Shown here one piece after another: positions 35,283-55,300 of a stretch of 64,000 nucleotides of DNA. Source of the DNA: Gonatopus flavifemur (taxonomy: Eukaryota > Arthropoda > Insecta > Hymenoptera > Dryinidae); NCBI GenBank assembly GCA_018340375.1, contig JAFFJZ010000003.1, positions 24,614,001-24,678,000 of the forward strand, in the 5' to 3' direction. The notes under the pieces were generated by a model. It had not been told where the DNA came from. It did not search any database and was given only the letters and a program-made list of their open reading frames with translations. The number at the start of each line of letters is the position of its first letter. Within the stretch, counting starts at the first letter, position 1. Position numbers and translations under genes: made by a program.

Positions 35283-35882
35283 CCCAGACAGCACAGAAAG
35301 TTCTCTGGATGTTCTATAAACATATTCTTGGTTCCGCGTGTGTTGGTGCCCAAGGCCAGTGATGCCAGCATTTGGTCGACCGAGTCGATTTTCCCTCTCC
35401 ATCACATCTGTCTGTATAGAAATTCCACACACACAATCAAACCTCCGACAAAAGAAATTTGATTGTATACAGCGTGATGGAGGGGGAAAATCGACTCGGT
35501 CGACCAAATGCTGGCATCACTGCCCAAGGCACATATTTTCCAAATGTTTAGAGTACCTTCGCTTTTGATGCACATGAATACGTACCGAGCACGTTCTTTT
35601 CACATACTACGGGACGTTCTTTCCGCGTTTTCTAAACGTGTTTCCATGAAAACTAACCTTTTAAAAACATATGTGCAACACCGCGGAACGTTGTGAAAAC
35701 CTTTCCTTGAATACGTCCCAAGAACATTGCAAGAAGACATGAATAGAACTAAACGGGACATTTGCATGTTCCTGCGACATACATGCGACGTTTTTAGAAC
35801 ATCATGAGACGTTATTTGCACGTTCTCTGTGTAACCAAGCACGTTTTCGGAACGTCCAGAAAACCTCCCGGTGCTGTATGAG
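35283..35882. repeat. ACGT-rich CCCAGACAGCAC element with hAT MITE inside
   Basis: CCCAGACAGCACAGAAAGTT to CGGTGCTGTATGAG, TT outside both. Full of AACGT/ACGTT words. Without the nested unit it is about 426 bp and matches 59185-59558 in reverse orientation. Confidence 0.85.
35357..35522. mobile_element. hAT-like MITE with exact 8-bp duplication
   Basis: CAGTGATGCCAGCATTTGG to CCAAATGCTGGCATCACTG. CCCAAGGC occurs at 35349-35356 and 35523-35530. 166 bp, arms nearly perfect over 50 bp. Confidence 0.93.
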
Positions 35883-35977
35883 TTAGCGCCGTCAGAGAGA
35901 GAAGTCATATACGCAGTGAATGTACGACAGTCATCGCCTTACCCTGCCACTTACTACCTTAGATAAAAACATGGATG

Positions 35978-36193
35978 CCCAGGCAGCACAACGCAGTGCC
36001 AAATGAACTCCCGTTATGGCCGCATCAAATGAATTTATTTAGAACTCATTTGGTGTTTCGGGTATTCTTTATGAATCCATTTGGTATGAGATGAATTCAT
36101 AAGGCATTCATTTTTTGCGGCCATAACGGGGACTGTTCAGGAACACCTATTCTGCTACATATGAATTCATGAGGTATACTTGTGCTATCTGGG
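35978..36193. repeat. CCCAGGCAGCAC element, TG duplication
   Basis: CCCAGGCAGCACAACG to CTTGTGCTATCTGGG with TG on each side. Inner arms CCGTTATGGCCGCA / TGCGGCCATAACGG. Confidence 0.85.
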
Positions 36194-36397
36194 TGATTTC
36201 CACAATTTTTTTAGCAAAGGTAGTAAGTGGCAGGGTCAGGCGATGTCTCTTGTACATTCACTGCTTTTTCTCTCTCTGACGAAGAATTTCTATTGAATAT
36301 CTGGGGAGTGCTCATTCCAGTATGTATACAGTTCACTGATATGACCGTAATCGAAATACGGTTTGAGGTCATCCTATGAAGTTGTATACCCCTGTAA

Positions 36398-36506
36398 CCC
36401 TCACAGCACCACAGTCCCAGAAGAATTCTTAAAGAATCCATAAAGAACACAATCAGTTCAATGAGAATTCTTTATGAATTCTTCTGGGACTGTGGTGCTG
36501 TGTGGG
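36398..36506. repeat. 109-bp hairpin MITE, AA duplication
   Basis: CCCTCACAGCACCACAGTCC and its inverse GGGACTGTGGTGCTGTGTGGG shape, AA outside both. Almost fully self-complementary (AGAAGAATTCTTAAAGAAT arms). Confidence 0.88.
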
Positions 36507-36627
36507 AAGTTGCTCCAACTTGTACCAAACCAATCAATTTGTTTCTATAACTGGAAATAGCGAATTCGGAATACTTAAAGCAAGTTGGGGTAACTTGGGA
36601 CGCCAGTAAACGAACTTAGCTAAATTC

Positions 36628-36995
36628 TCACTTGTTTCATAAACGTTCCATGGGAACCTAAATAAGACTATACCGTACATTTGTACATCCCTGGAATGTT
36701 TATGCGACATTTGTAAAATGTCCTCGAACCTTTTTTGAACGTTTTTCTTGTGACCAAGTACGTTTTCTGAACATCCGAAGAATGTCCCAGTGCTGTCTGG
36801 GAAGGAATAGAGTGGAGTGGGTTACCTTTCTACCCATGGAAAAATTTTAAAAAACATTCCTAATTTTTTGATGGGTTAAGAGACACCACTCTACTCCCTT
36901 GGTACCGGAAGCACCCTCTTCGAACTCTTTAAGAACTTTTTGTATTCTGAAAGAGTTCTGTTCGTCAGAATTCATGTGGGATTATTGAGTGCTAT
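36628..36995. repeat. ACGT-rich element right end and worn neighbour
   Basis: AAACGTTCCATGGGAACC to GTGCTGTCTGGGA (36793) matches the ACGT-rich family. Its left partner may be the fragment at 34000-34100. Then an AGTGGAGTG..CACTCTACTCC inverted pair and a second end GTGCTATTTGGGA. Confidence 0.6.
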
Positions 36996-37225
36996 TTGGG
37001 AAGCACCCAACCTGTCATCGGCATATTTTAGATCGCACCACCATTCATTGACGCACGCAGCACGACTGGTACACTTGCGAACACATCCTACGCGGGAAGA
37101 CGCGGCACCGTGAACTGTTCGATCCATCAAGTCCATCAGCATGCACATGGCTCTCGCTCAAAATTCTTAGTGAAAATTTTCCTATAACAGTGATTATCCA
37201 AAAAGAAAAAAAAATCGAATACATA
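36996..37225 (+). promoter_or_regulatory. Probable CTP synthase promoter / 5' UTR
   Basis: Between the last foldback element end (GTGCTATTTGGGA near 36990) and the ATG at 37226 lies a short CG-richer, repeat-free stretch (for example GCACGCAGCACGACTGG at 37050). It must hold the promoter and leader unless a non-coding exon lies further upstream among the repeats. No TATA box is evident. Confidence 0.35.
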
Positions 37226-44847
<7,622 letters not shown>

Positions 44848-45268
44848 TAATCTTGGTTTCATGTTTCTCACAATGTATACAATTCAAATTCATAAACTTA
44901 ATAGTACAATTTGTCATTATATACGGGATATATTATTATCTACTACATGTACAATTCACAGCATTTAGTGAACACTTTTATTTGTAAACCGCTTCGCGTG
45001 TTCTTACAATATTCAGATTTTAAATATTTTTCGGATCCGGACTTTCCAATATATCGAATGGTGCAGATTTTTTTATCTTTCGTATATTGATATTTTTACA
45101 AAAGTAGTTTCGAGTGATTTTGGTGCATTCTTCCAAAAGAATTTCTTTACTCAGGAATCGTATGAAATGATACTACGACAATTTTACCATGATTCTGTAC
45201 ATACGTTTTATTTCACATTCATTTCGTAAGATACAATTGTTTTGGAATATATTCAAATGGTACAAAAT

Positions 45269-45274
45269 AATAAA
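45269..45274 (+). terminator. Candidate poly(A) signal for CTP synthase
   Basis: AATAAA on the plus strand about 420 bases after the CTP synthase stop codon, in AT-rich sequence. The best candidate I see before the convergent Neurexin-IV 3' end. Confidence 0.45.
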
Positions 45275-45509
45275 CACATTTTTTCTTATATAAAAGTGTT
45301 GTATGTACATTGTTTTCCCTATAATATCTAGCATATAACTAGCGTATAAATGGTAAGTCAATTGTCAGAGTTCCCACGACCTGGAATTTTCTTGTCTTCA
45401 ATTGCTCATGATGCTACTCAACAGTCATCTCCGATTAGTTAATTCCGTTGGAATTCCAGGAACCGTGGAAACCCCGATTGTTAAATAGTGGTACGCTTAA
45501 AACATAGGG

Positions 45510-45515
45510 TTTATT
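45510..45515 (-). terminator. Candidate poly(A) signal for Neurexin-IV
   Basis: TTTATT on the plus strand is AATAAA on the minus strand, about 855 bases after the Neurexin-IV stop. With the CTP synthase signal at 45269, the two 3' ends would be only about 200 bases apart, in tail-to-tail order. Confidence 0.4.
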
Positions 45516-46369
45516 GAAACTAAAAAATCTGCACAATACAAAAAAAACAAATAAAAAATAAAATAAACAAAAAAAAAGTGTAAAATGCACTTTGGACGGT
45601 AAACATTACAACTAATACTGAATGAGTCAGGAGTAGAATTAAATTCAGCGAAACCACTTTTGTACATTGAATAATTTTTCAACCGTATTCAATCGTGTAA
45701 AAATCAGTGTAGTCTAGGCACTTCGTTGTTTTCCAAGTACCGTTGTTGGTCGTCGAGATAAATCGTTTGCCGTTTATAAATTTTGTTCCTCGTTGGCACG
45801 TGCAAAAAAAACATCAGTTCAAGCAAAACATCGCTACTCTTTATCCATTGATGGGAAATTTTGTTTTCAATTGTTGTACGATATAAAAACACAATTCGAT
45901 TACGAATGGGATGAATGTATAAATTAGAAAAAAAGAAAAACAAATATAATTTAATACTAAATTACATCTTCACAAAATTCTACAACTATATGTGTAAAAA
46001 CATTAAAATTACTGATTAGACTATTATCTAGATCTGAGATTCAGAGAATTTGCTTTTCATCCAACATGAAAATAATGATTTAAAAATATATATGTATATG
46101 TTTATATATATATATATATTTGTTTGAGATAAAGAATTCATGGAATCGTTCGTTGGTATTGAAAATATAGTCAAGAACTTTTAATTTTTTTGTCTTTTTT
46201 CAATGACAGATGAAATATCGATTCACTGGAGATTCAACAATCACATTTTTGTCGATTGTAAACTCAGGCATCTTGTGCAGTACTCGTTATTACTCGTAAA
46301 AAAGTATTGAAATACTATTTATGAGTACTAAATGAGGAATTGAATCGATTCAACGGAATTTATATAAAC

Positions 46370-49300
46370 CTAAATGAACCATTCTTTCTTCTTTTGAACT
46401 TGATGCCCCGTGGCGGAATGTACAACCGCTGAGTCCGGATCCAGTGCTATTTCGGCACCTTTATCCTCTTGCGTTAAATATTCTCCTTTGTGTCTCGACA
46501 TATATCTACCTATGAGTATGGCCATTATAACAAGCGCTATGATAATTATTGCTAGCACGCTACCTAAAACTGCTGTATCAGTCTCATTATACGCAGCTCG
46601 AACTTTTTCTTCATCCACCAAAGGTGGTGGTCTTGTCTCGACAATATTTGGCGGATGCGTAATCGGTTCGACTCCACAAAAATCTTCGTTGGGAACGTCC
46701 TCGCCTAACGCTCGAACATTTATCGGACCGTTTTCTTGGAATAACAATTTCAATGGATAAATTTCATCAAATTCTACCCTAGATATGCAACCAGCGAAAC
46801 CTTCGGTCATCGATTCGTTTTTACCGATGTACATATATTGTATGTTATTGAATTGAGCATCCGCCGAGGCTTTTATATCGAAATGAAATTCTTTGGGCTC
46901 GTAATTGTCCACTTGCATCGTCAGAGTCGAGCCGGAATTTTTCCTACCTATTCTCACATCGTGATACTGTCCCAAACCGAAATGTTTCGACGGGAATATC
47001 ACTTCTCGTCGCTCGAAACCAAAATCAAAAACTACCCTCAAATGGCCGCTGTTGGAAACCATGATCATCATGTACTCGCCTGAAATGTTTGAAAATAAAC
47101 CAAGAAGAAAACCTTTAGGGTTCGTTGTGGTGAAGCCAACTCTTATTTTTTCGGAAATAGTCGATCGCCAACTGCCCATGAAATCGTACTTTATCATTGA
47201 ATTTGGACGCATGGTGACACCGATTTCTAAAAGAAAATATTCATCAAAATGTGTTCAATCAACTTTGTCGAATGATCGTTGAATTTCAACTCACCATCCG
47301 CACAGATGGGACCTTTGAACGCAGTCCATCGACAATCGCACCAATACCCGTCGTACCTCTCGTGACAAGTTCCATTATTCAAACAAGGATTACTCGCGCA
47401 TCTTCCTACACAACCTTCGCTCACGCCGTACAAACCTTGTTTCGCGTGACTTCTCAAATCTTGTAATTTTCCATTCAATAATAACGATCTTATACAACCC
47501 ACGTATCCGTCTCTATATCTGGTTGTTGCTCCAACGACAAATTCTGACGTAAGACGAAGTGCTCGCACTGGTCCAGGTGGTTCTCTAACTTCATTTTTCA
47601 ATGATCCGTCGATAATTATTTTAGCTTCCTTACGATTTCTTTCGACAGACACGGAATGCCATTCATCGTTCGCCAATGTATAAGAGGTTTGTACGCTAAC
47701 CTTCAAAGGACCACCGCCAGCTTGGTATTGAAAAATCATCTGATTCCCACCATTTATAGAAATCTTTATATAATCTTCAGGCCCTGTACTGTGTATCATC
47801 ACAGCATCTTTAATTGTAGTTTTGAATTCAAAATAAATATCTCCGCTATGGCCGATGTCGAATGTCGGTAGATTGATTGTAGCGTCAACAATACGGAACG
47901 TCACTACATTTTCAAACAAATCTGTAACAGAAGACATGTATTATTAATAATGTTCTCGTGTCAACGACTAAAACATTAAAAAAAAGATATCATTCATAAA
48001 TTACGATCAACGCTTTTGCAATTCACCAAATTTTATAAATGATTGTTACTTTAGAATGATGGTCTTAATTGAACTCAAATTGTGATTTATATACAATCTT
48101 CGAGGAATCTACATATCGGATAATAGGTTAGTAATCATTCTACTTTGATGAGATTTTCAAATCGTTTTAGCATACAAATTAATTGTTCTTGATAAAAATT
48201 TGAGATTATCTACATGAGATAATAGTAAAAAATACAAATCATCACTGAGAGGTCAAAATATTTGTTCACATTTCATAAGTCAATGATCTAAAAAGCATGG
48301 AATAAAGACTCCTATCGCTAAATGGTATAAACACATGTTCCTATCGTGACTGAACTACGAGAACCACTGTGAAAGCATTCGTAATTAGATATCTCACCTG
48401 ATGCTACTTTGTTATTGACATACAAAGGTAGTTCGGTTCCTTATGAACAACGTAAAATTCATTGAATAAAGTATGGAATGAGTATTTATGAAATAAAACG
48501 ATATGTTATAACTTACCATCGCCTTCGCAAACCAATGGTCCAAGCGTATAACGTCCTTCTTTCTCATCGAGCGGAGTTCCAGTATCCCCGAAACGTAACT
48601 GTTTCACGGGAAGATACTCTTTTTGTTTGATATCACCCTCGTCCTCCAACCATCCTTCCAATTCTGAATCGCAATTACACCATTTGGATGGTTCCGCACA
48701 ACTACCGGACATACCACACTCGCATTTACGCGAACCAGGCAAGGCACCGCCCCAGTAATCCATTTTTTGATTATTTCTACCCACCCACCATGAATTTGGT
48801 TGGAAGTGATCACCTTGTGGTACTGAAAAAACACATATTCTATATTTCAGCAAAACATTTTGTATTGATCAGCATGCTAGCGTGATTGTTTCATATTGAA
48901 TATACAATACCTGGTGAATTGAATAATTTTGAATGTTTGCAAGCATAACTGATTCTTTGAGTACACGTCGAGGAACGATTTATCAAAGCTTCGATTTGAT
49001 CGAGATCGGCATCGTAATTGATGTTTTGCATGAAACTTCCTGCTTCTTCGAACCCATCGACTAAAGTGGGCGCTTCGTTGCTGTGTCGTAAAACTGTCTT
49101 CACGGTACCACCGGCTCCGAATTCGCAAGTAACAGGGAATGGTTTCAGAGGCCCGCTTCCGTCAACATCGATTTTTACTTCTGCTCTATTATTAACAGCG
49201 TTCTTGTTTTTATATGCCTCGCAGGATAAAGGATTCAAAGCTACGAAAAGGAAACGGAATATTAATTAATTCACGATGTTTCTGATTTGAATATAAAGAA

Positions 49301-52300
49301 GGATCTAGGGGATTAAGCATGTGAAAATTACCTCCACATGTATCTAGTTCAAATTCACACCACATGCAAGTATATGCGTGAGATACAAATATCCTACAGA
49401 ATGTCTTCGAAATCCAAGTTTTGAGGATGTTATAGAGGGGAAAATTAATTAGCTTCGAAACAACTAACATAATTTTGATCAAAAAATTATATATGTTACA
49501 CTGTTCAACAAAACCAACTTATTGTCCGATGCTTCTATGATGCCCTGGTGAACTTTTACAACTTTTTTCATTGATCTAATAATTGGAAGTTATAACATAT
49601 AATTTTTTATATCAAAATCGCACCCGCCCTTTTTTGAGAAAATTAATTGCTTTCCTCTATAATACTCTCAAAACTTGTATTTCGAATGTATCCTTTGAAG
49701 ATAATTTTATATTATAAACATACTTATCTGTGGTGTGAATTTTAAACAAATATATAAGGAGAAAATTTTCATACGTTTAACCCTCTAGACCCTTTTCGAT
49801 GACTGTCTTTGCTTACAAGTATGACAAACAGCTCCAGTGTATCCAGTATTGGCACAATCACAGAAGAATTCATCAGAGTTTTGTCGACAAGTACCGCTGT
49901 GTTTACAAGGATTCGGATTACATCGATCCACCATTTGACACGCATCGAATATGACTTCGTTTTTACAACAATACTCGTCATCTTTCCAGTCCGTAGGTAG
50001 TTTATAATTTCCATCTATGCTTATCATTCTCATACATCCAACAAATCCCCGCTGATTCAAGCTGCTACTGGAATCAGCCATACCTCCAACGTAGTACAAC
50101 GGACCAGTTATCATTTCCAACAATCTAATGGTTTTCATCGGTCTACCATCGACGTTTAGAATCGTACTGTTCGTGGCTACAGTTAAAATCACTTGATGCC
50201 ATTTTCCGTCATTGAATTTTTCATCAAAATTATCAAGAACGGCTCTTGGATATCGTTTGGTTTGAATTTCGACTTTCAATTTTCCATCTTCCAAGAATAG
50301 CTTTTATTTAAAAGACAAAGATCGATTAAAACGAGAAAATGGTAGGAATGTGATGAATTGTGAATACTATAAATGATACTAACCTTAACGTATCCAGGAG
50401 ATAAAAATGAATGATACAAAAGTACTCCTCGATCTTCGTAACTACGGAAAGACATGGTAACGTTTAGAGATGAAACTCCTTCATATCCTTTGAGTTTTGC
50501 ATAGGAACCAGGTGTTAGGAACGTGATGGGTATGATTGGTGGTTCAGGACACGTAAACGTGGTAAGAACTTTATGATATCTAAGATTCTCATCAGTATCT
50601 TGAGACTCTTTTAGATCCCTTATTATATTCGTAGTATTCAAGTACAAATTTTCTATGCAACCAGTGAAATTTTGAGTAACCACTAAACCTTCTTGTTTAT
50701 TAGGAACACCTCCTATGTAAAGCTGAAATGATAGAATTTATGTTATTATTGTTATATCATTTACGATATATATATATATATATACAACTTACCGCTCGGT
50801 TTAAATCCAATCGATGAAACTCTCCTTTGATTCTACCCTTAATCAAGACTCTATCAACGGAGAAGGAAATATTCTTTCTGTTTCTTGATATGACAACATC
50901 ATGCCACATATTATCATCTAAAAGGCTTCCTACGGACAAACTTGTCATAGTTTCAGATCCAAGATCGATATTTAATAACATTCTGTTATCACGCAATTGT
51001 AAGGCTATAAAATCTCCCTGTGTACCACGCGAATATAAAAGTATGCCATCAGCGTTATTCGTTTTAAATCGCAATCGGATAGAATGCCGATCCGTTTGAA
51101 CTGGTTCTCTAAGTAAATCCAAGCGTACAAGGGCGGATCCATTGAACGAGAGTAAATCGGATTCTACAACGAATACGAAATAAGAATTACTGACAAATCA
51201 AATACAAAGAAATTTCATTTTAAATCATTCATCGCTTACCATATTCACATCCATACAATTCCAATCTCATTGATATTTTATCTTGCCATCGTGTTGGATT
51301 TATTCTAATCCATTGCGCTATTATCGGCACTTCAAATCTATTCAGACGTATGTTACTTCCATCCACGTTCCCTTTGAACATCTATGATATCAAATCTTTC
51401 ATAAATATTCAACATTCCTCACGAGACAATATTTTGTTTTTGGTGCAATCGATAAGTGCATCTTCCTTCACCTTGCAATAATTCTTATAATTCATTTAGA
51501 AATTTTACAAAACAAGCGTAATGAAGAAAAAAAAAAAATAGTAGTAAGGTGCCAAGTATGAATTACCGGTACATAACAAACATGCAAAAGCAACGATGTC
51601 TAAATAATGAGATTAGTAATGAAGAGAAATCTAACAAAGAAAATAACTTATGGGTCCAGACACTTTCACTCGAGTGATCAAATAAAATTTTCTTTTCATC
51701 GAACTAATTCAAATGAAATCTTTTTTAATGAGAAACATAAATCTCTTGGTCATAGTCATATGGGAAATACCTCATCTACGCCATCCTGGCTTTCATAACT
51801 CGTCCAGGCTTGACCGTCGTCAGAATATTGGACTATATATTCTGTCACATATTCATTAGTGTGAGCACGACCTCGAGTTGCGATGCTTCGTATCTCGTAT
51901 CTGTCCCCCAGCTCCATGGTAATATGTTGATCGAAACTGTTAATTTCTGGTGACCAGGCAGAATCCCCTGCAAAGCCCAGCCCCACGTCCAAGTGTAAAA
52001 GAAGGAAAATTAAAAGCCAAAGCGATTATATATCATATTCTCTAAAGATTTCTCAAATAATGTATTGTTATTGTGATGTTTTTAAAACGTGATAATATCT
52101 GAATGTACTATTTTATATTATTATCTCACATCTACAACCATCTAATATATCAAAAATATTCTGTTGACAATTTCATTTTACATGTTGTTCTTTTTACATC
52201 AGGAATTTTTTTAATGTGTCGATAAGCATAAGTGCAATAAATGCAAATTAGCATGCCTCAATTACAACTCACCTGTCAATGCTTTGATATAAATATACAA

Positions 52301-55300
52301 AAATGTTGTCAATTAATGATGGATGGTATGTATAATGATGATATCTAGATGAAAGGAGGTATCAAAGTTTTTTAAAGACACTGTTATGGTTAGAAATAAT
52401 AGTCTACTTCATGCAGCTAGAAAAGTTTAGTCCAACCATTACCAGAATGAATAGTTCCATGCGTTGTGCGGTATTAATAGGAAATGTATTGTTGCGTTAT
52501 TCGACAAGACAAAAGCCAAACACAGCGCGCGAATTACTTACCTTGATGTTTCCATCTTCTTCTTTGTAGTAGGAGTAATCAAGACCATTATAACCATAGC
52601 TGATACCATATTCCATAACATACTCATTTCTATACGCTCTACCCTGAGTGGCGATAGAGGTGATCTTCATTGGCACACCCAGGTCGATTACCAGATGTTG
52701 GTCAAAATCAGAGCTGCTAGCTGTCCATGCGTTGGCGCCTATGCCACAACATATACGCATGCATGCAACTCAAAGTAAACTTAAACACGCAATTTATTTA
52801 TAACTACGTAAAACTAATAGTAGAATTGAAACTATTTTCATCCGATTGTATTGTTTATAAAAATTGATAAGACAGAATGTGAGAAGAATGTGAAATTATA
52901 TTGAAAAGTAGTTCTTCGACAAGCACACGAGTATTTATTTATATACCAACTAGTCATAGAGAGAAAAAACATTTAAAATATGAGAACGATGAGATTCATT
53001 CTTTGTTGGAAATTATCAATTTAATTTTATTATTAAAGCAATTCCCTGATTTGTTGGGAATTTCATAATTGATAAAAAGATTTTGTATTTACAGAAATGA
53101 CGATGCATAAGAACATTAAATACAGCTAAAGCAGAGATTTGACAAAACTTGAAAAATTCTCAATTTCCAATTTTCTAAAACTAATTGTAATGGTTTTTTA
53201 ACGCAGAATCAAAATCTAGGGAAAAAAATTGTGGGTTTCTGTTGCAAAGAATGAAGTTGACCTCCAAATAACCTTGAGAACCCCACCCACAATTATCATC
53301 TTACAGAAGTCTGTAATAGATTTGCTTGAAATTCTATCATTCGATCATTGACAAGTGATTCGTTCCAAAGTACACTGTACATATTTAAAGAAGAATTCAT
53401 GTGAATTCCGATACGGTCTCTCCACGAATCAATAAACCTAGAGAAGTATCTTTCTGGTATCATTTAATTGGATCAAAGCATAAGCTGGTGAAATGGTGAA
53501 ACGAAACAACGGAGATCACACAGAAAAGAGAAAGCTTGAACAAAAAAAAATGGAACATGTTCATTTCTTTTTCACGGATTTAATAAAATTGTGTAGGGAA
53601 TTTAAGAAGGCACTTGAATTGCTTTGGAAAAATTTATTCAACCCACCGACTTAAACCATGTACAATTATTTTAAACTTGTTCTCTTTACAATACTTGTTT
53701 TTCTTCAAAACATCACAGTAGCAAAAAGTTGTCAAAGAAATTCTGATTCAAGGCTCTTCGTACTTGGAAAAATATAACTGTGCATACTCAGAGTCTTCCG
53801 AAAGGAGTGGAATAGCGTTCTTCACAAGATCGGTGAAATTCAATTTTTGAAACTGCGTATTCTTAGATTCAGGAATTATTCCATCATGTTTTTGCAATGC
53901 CACAGCTACGCAATGTTCTGAGTCCAATAGAGATTCTTCGAACAACCAATGCTGTTTCACATTATCGATATACAACTCTGTATCAGTGATCAATGAATTT
54001 TCAACTAATTTTGAATGAGTTTTAAAGTCCATAGATTGTAATTCGAAAGCTAATCCCACCCCCAAAGCTTTCACATAACTCTCTTTCAGGGCCCAATGTC
54101 TGTAAAACATGGCAATTTTCTCTCTATCCGTTGTTAACGTTGTACCATTGATCTCTCTCCATTCGGAAACCGTGAAAACTCTATTCATCAATCGGAAGTA
54201 TTCTGACAACGGTTTACTTCCCGTATATTCTAATTTCATTAAATCTACTCCTAGTCTTATATTTTCAAGTTCCCCAGCTAATACCGTATAATCACCTTGA
54301 TGAGAAACATTGAAATTGATACATGAAACTGGATTTCGTAAAACAGGTCTATTATTCTCATCTCTATCAAATACAATCCGATTGTACGGAATATCAGCGT
54401 ATTCGTTAACAAATTTTCTCATCAATAATCTACCCACGAGCGAAGCTCTAGCATCTTTACGAAATACAAACTTCTGTAATCTTTCTTTCTCCTCCGATTG
54501 AATACAAGAAGACGCGAGGGTGAATTCCTTCTCACACGGATTCCACTCTTTCCAATTGAACGCCCATCGAACGCTATTGCAGAGCATCTTGACAATATTC
54601 AAATTAGAACTGATCATTCAGACAAAAAGAAAACAGAGTTCAACTATTCGACTCAAAGCACTACGCAAGCAGTCCTTGATTCCTATACCCTTAGATCTCT
54701 TGATTCTGGATTTATAAAATCAGTTTAGATTTTAAGATCCACCTAAAGAAAATATAATGAATTTTAAATTGTGGTCAAATCAAGTGAATTTCGAACTAAT
54801 TTAAAGAAAGATTGATGTTGACTGTATCAAAGGACCCGGAAGGCACATACATAATTGTATGGCGAGTCAGAGATTAAATTTTGTATATAATTAAGCGTGG
54901 GTGTATATGAACGTACCCTTCATTATGAATTGAATATGATGATCGGGTGTGTCTTAAAATCAAGGATAAATCATCCTTTTTCCTCAGAATCTTTCACATG
55001 ACGACAAAACAAGTACAGATAAAAAAGCAATTATGTGCACTAAGATAGCAACGATTCGAACGAATAGAAAACAAGCAAGCAAGAGAATGAAATGTTTGTC
55101 TATATTCGATATTTGACAAAATGATTTGTGTGTAACTCCATCAGTGTCTTTAAAATAAAAATATAATTTATGAAGAGAATATGAATATTTTGATCATACC
55201 ATTGAGCCTCGCATTTTGTGGACCTCTTTCAGGTAAAGACGATGTTGCCGTTATCTGAGCTCTGTCCAAAAGAGGTGTACTACATTCATAATCATCTAAA

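Larger units (their letters stand above)
34298..36627. repeat. Large nested inverted-repeat complex
   Basis: Outer arms 34298-34425 and 36507-36627 are inverted (TAGCTAAGTTCGTTTAC, GTCCCAAGTTACCCCAACT, GATTGGTTTGGTACAAGTTG). Inside are further paired arms: AGAACGAACGAACCT at about 34430 against 34855; TACATACTGGAATGAGCACT at 35255 against 36310; AGTGAATGTACGA at 35915 against 36255. Listed separately are 35283-35882, 35978-36193 and 36398-36506. No coding frame is credible. Confidence 0.75.
44848..46369. other. Convergent intergenic region (two 3' UTRs)
   Basis: No gene. AT-rich sequence between the CTP synthase and Neurexin-IV stop codons, including a short TA microsatellite near 46085-46120 and a run of A-rich sequence at 45540-45580. 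Candidate poly(A) signals for both genes lie here. Confidence 0.6.

Noticed and set aside
35070..35507. 145-residue minus-strand frame
   Set aside because: It runs across the end of an ACGT-rich element and through a hAT-like MITE; no homology and no splice context.
37190..37225. Upstream in-frame ATG as the CTP synthase start
   Set aside because: Adds 12 Lys-rich residues absent from the family; the enzyme normally begins MKYI at 37226.
46410..46760. Plus-strand 116-residue frame opposite Neurexin-IV
   Set aside because: It is the shadow of the C-terminal Neurexin-IV exon, which has clear homology on the other strand.
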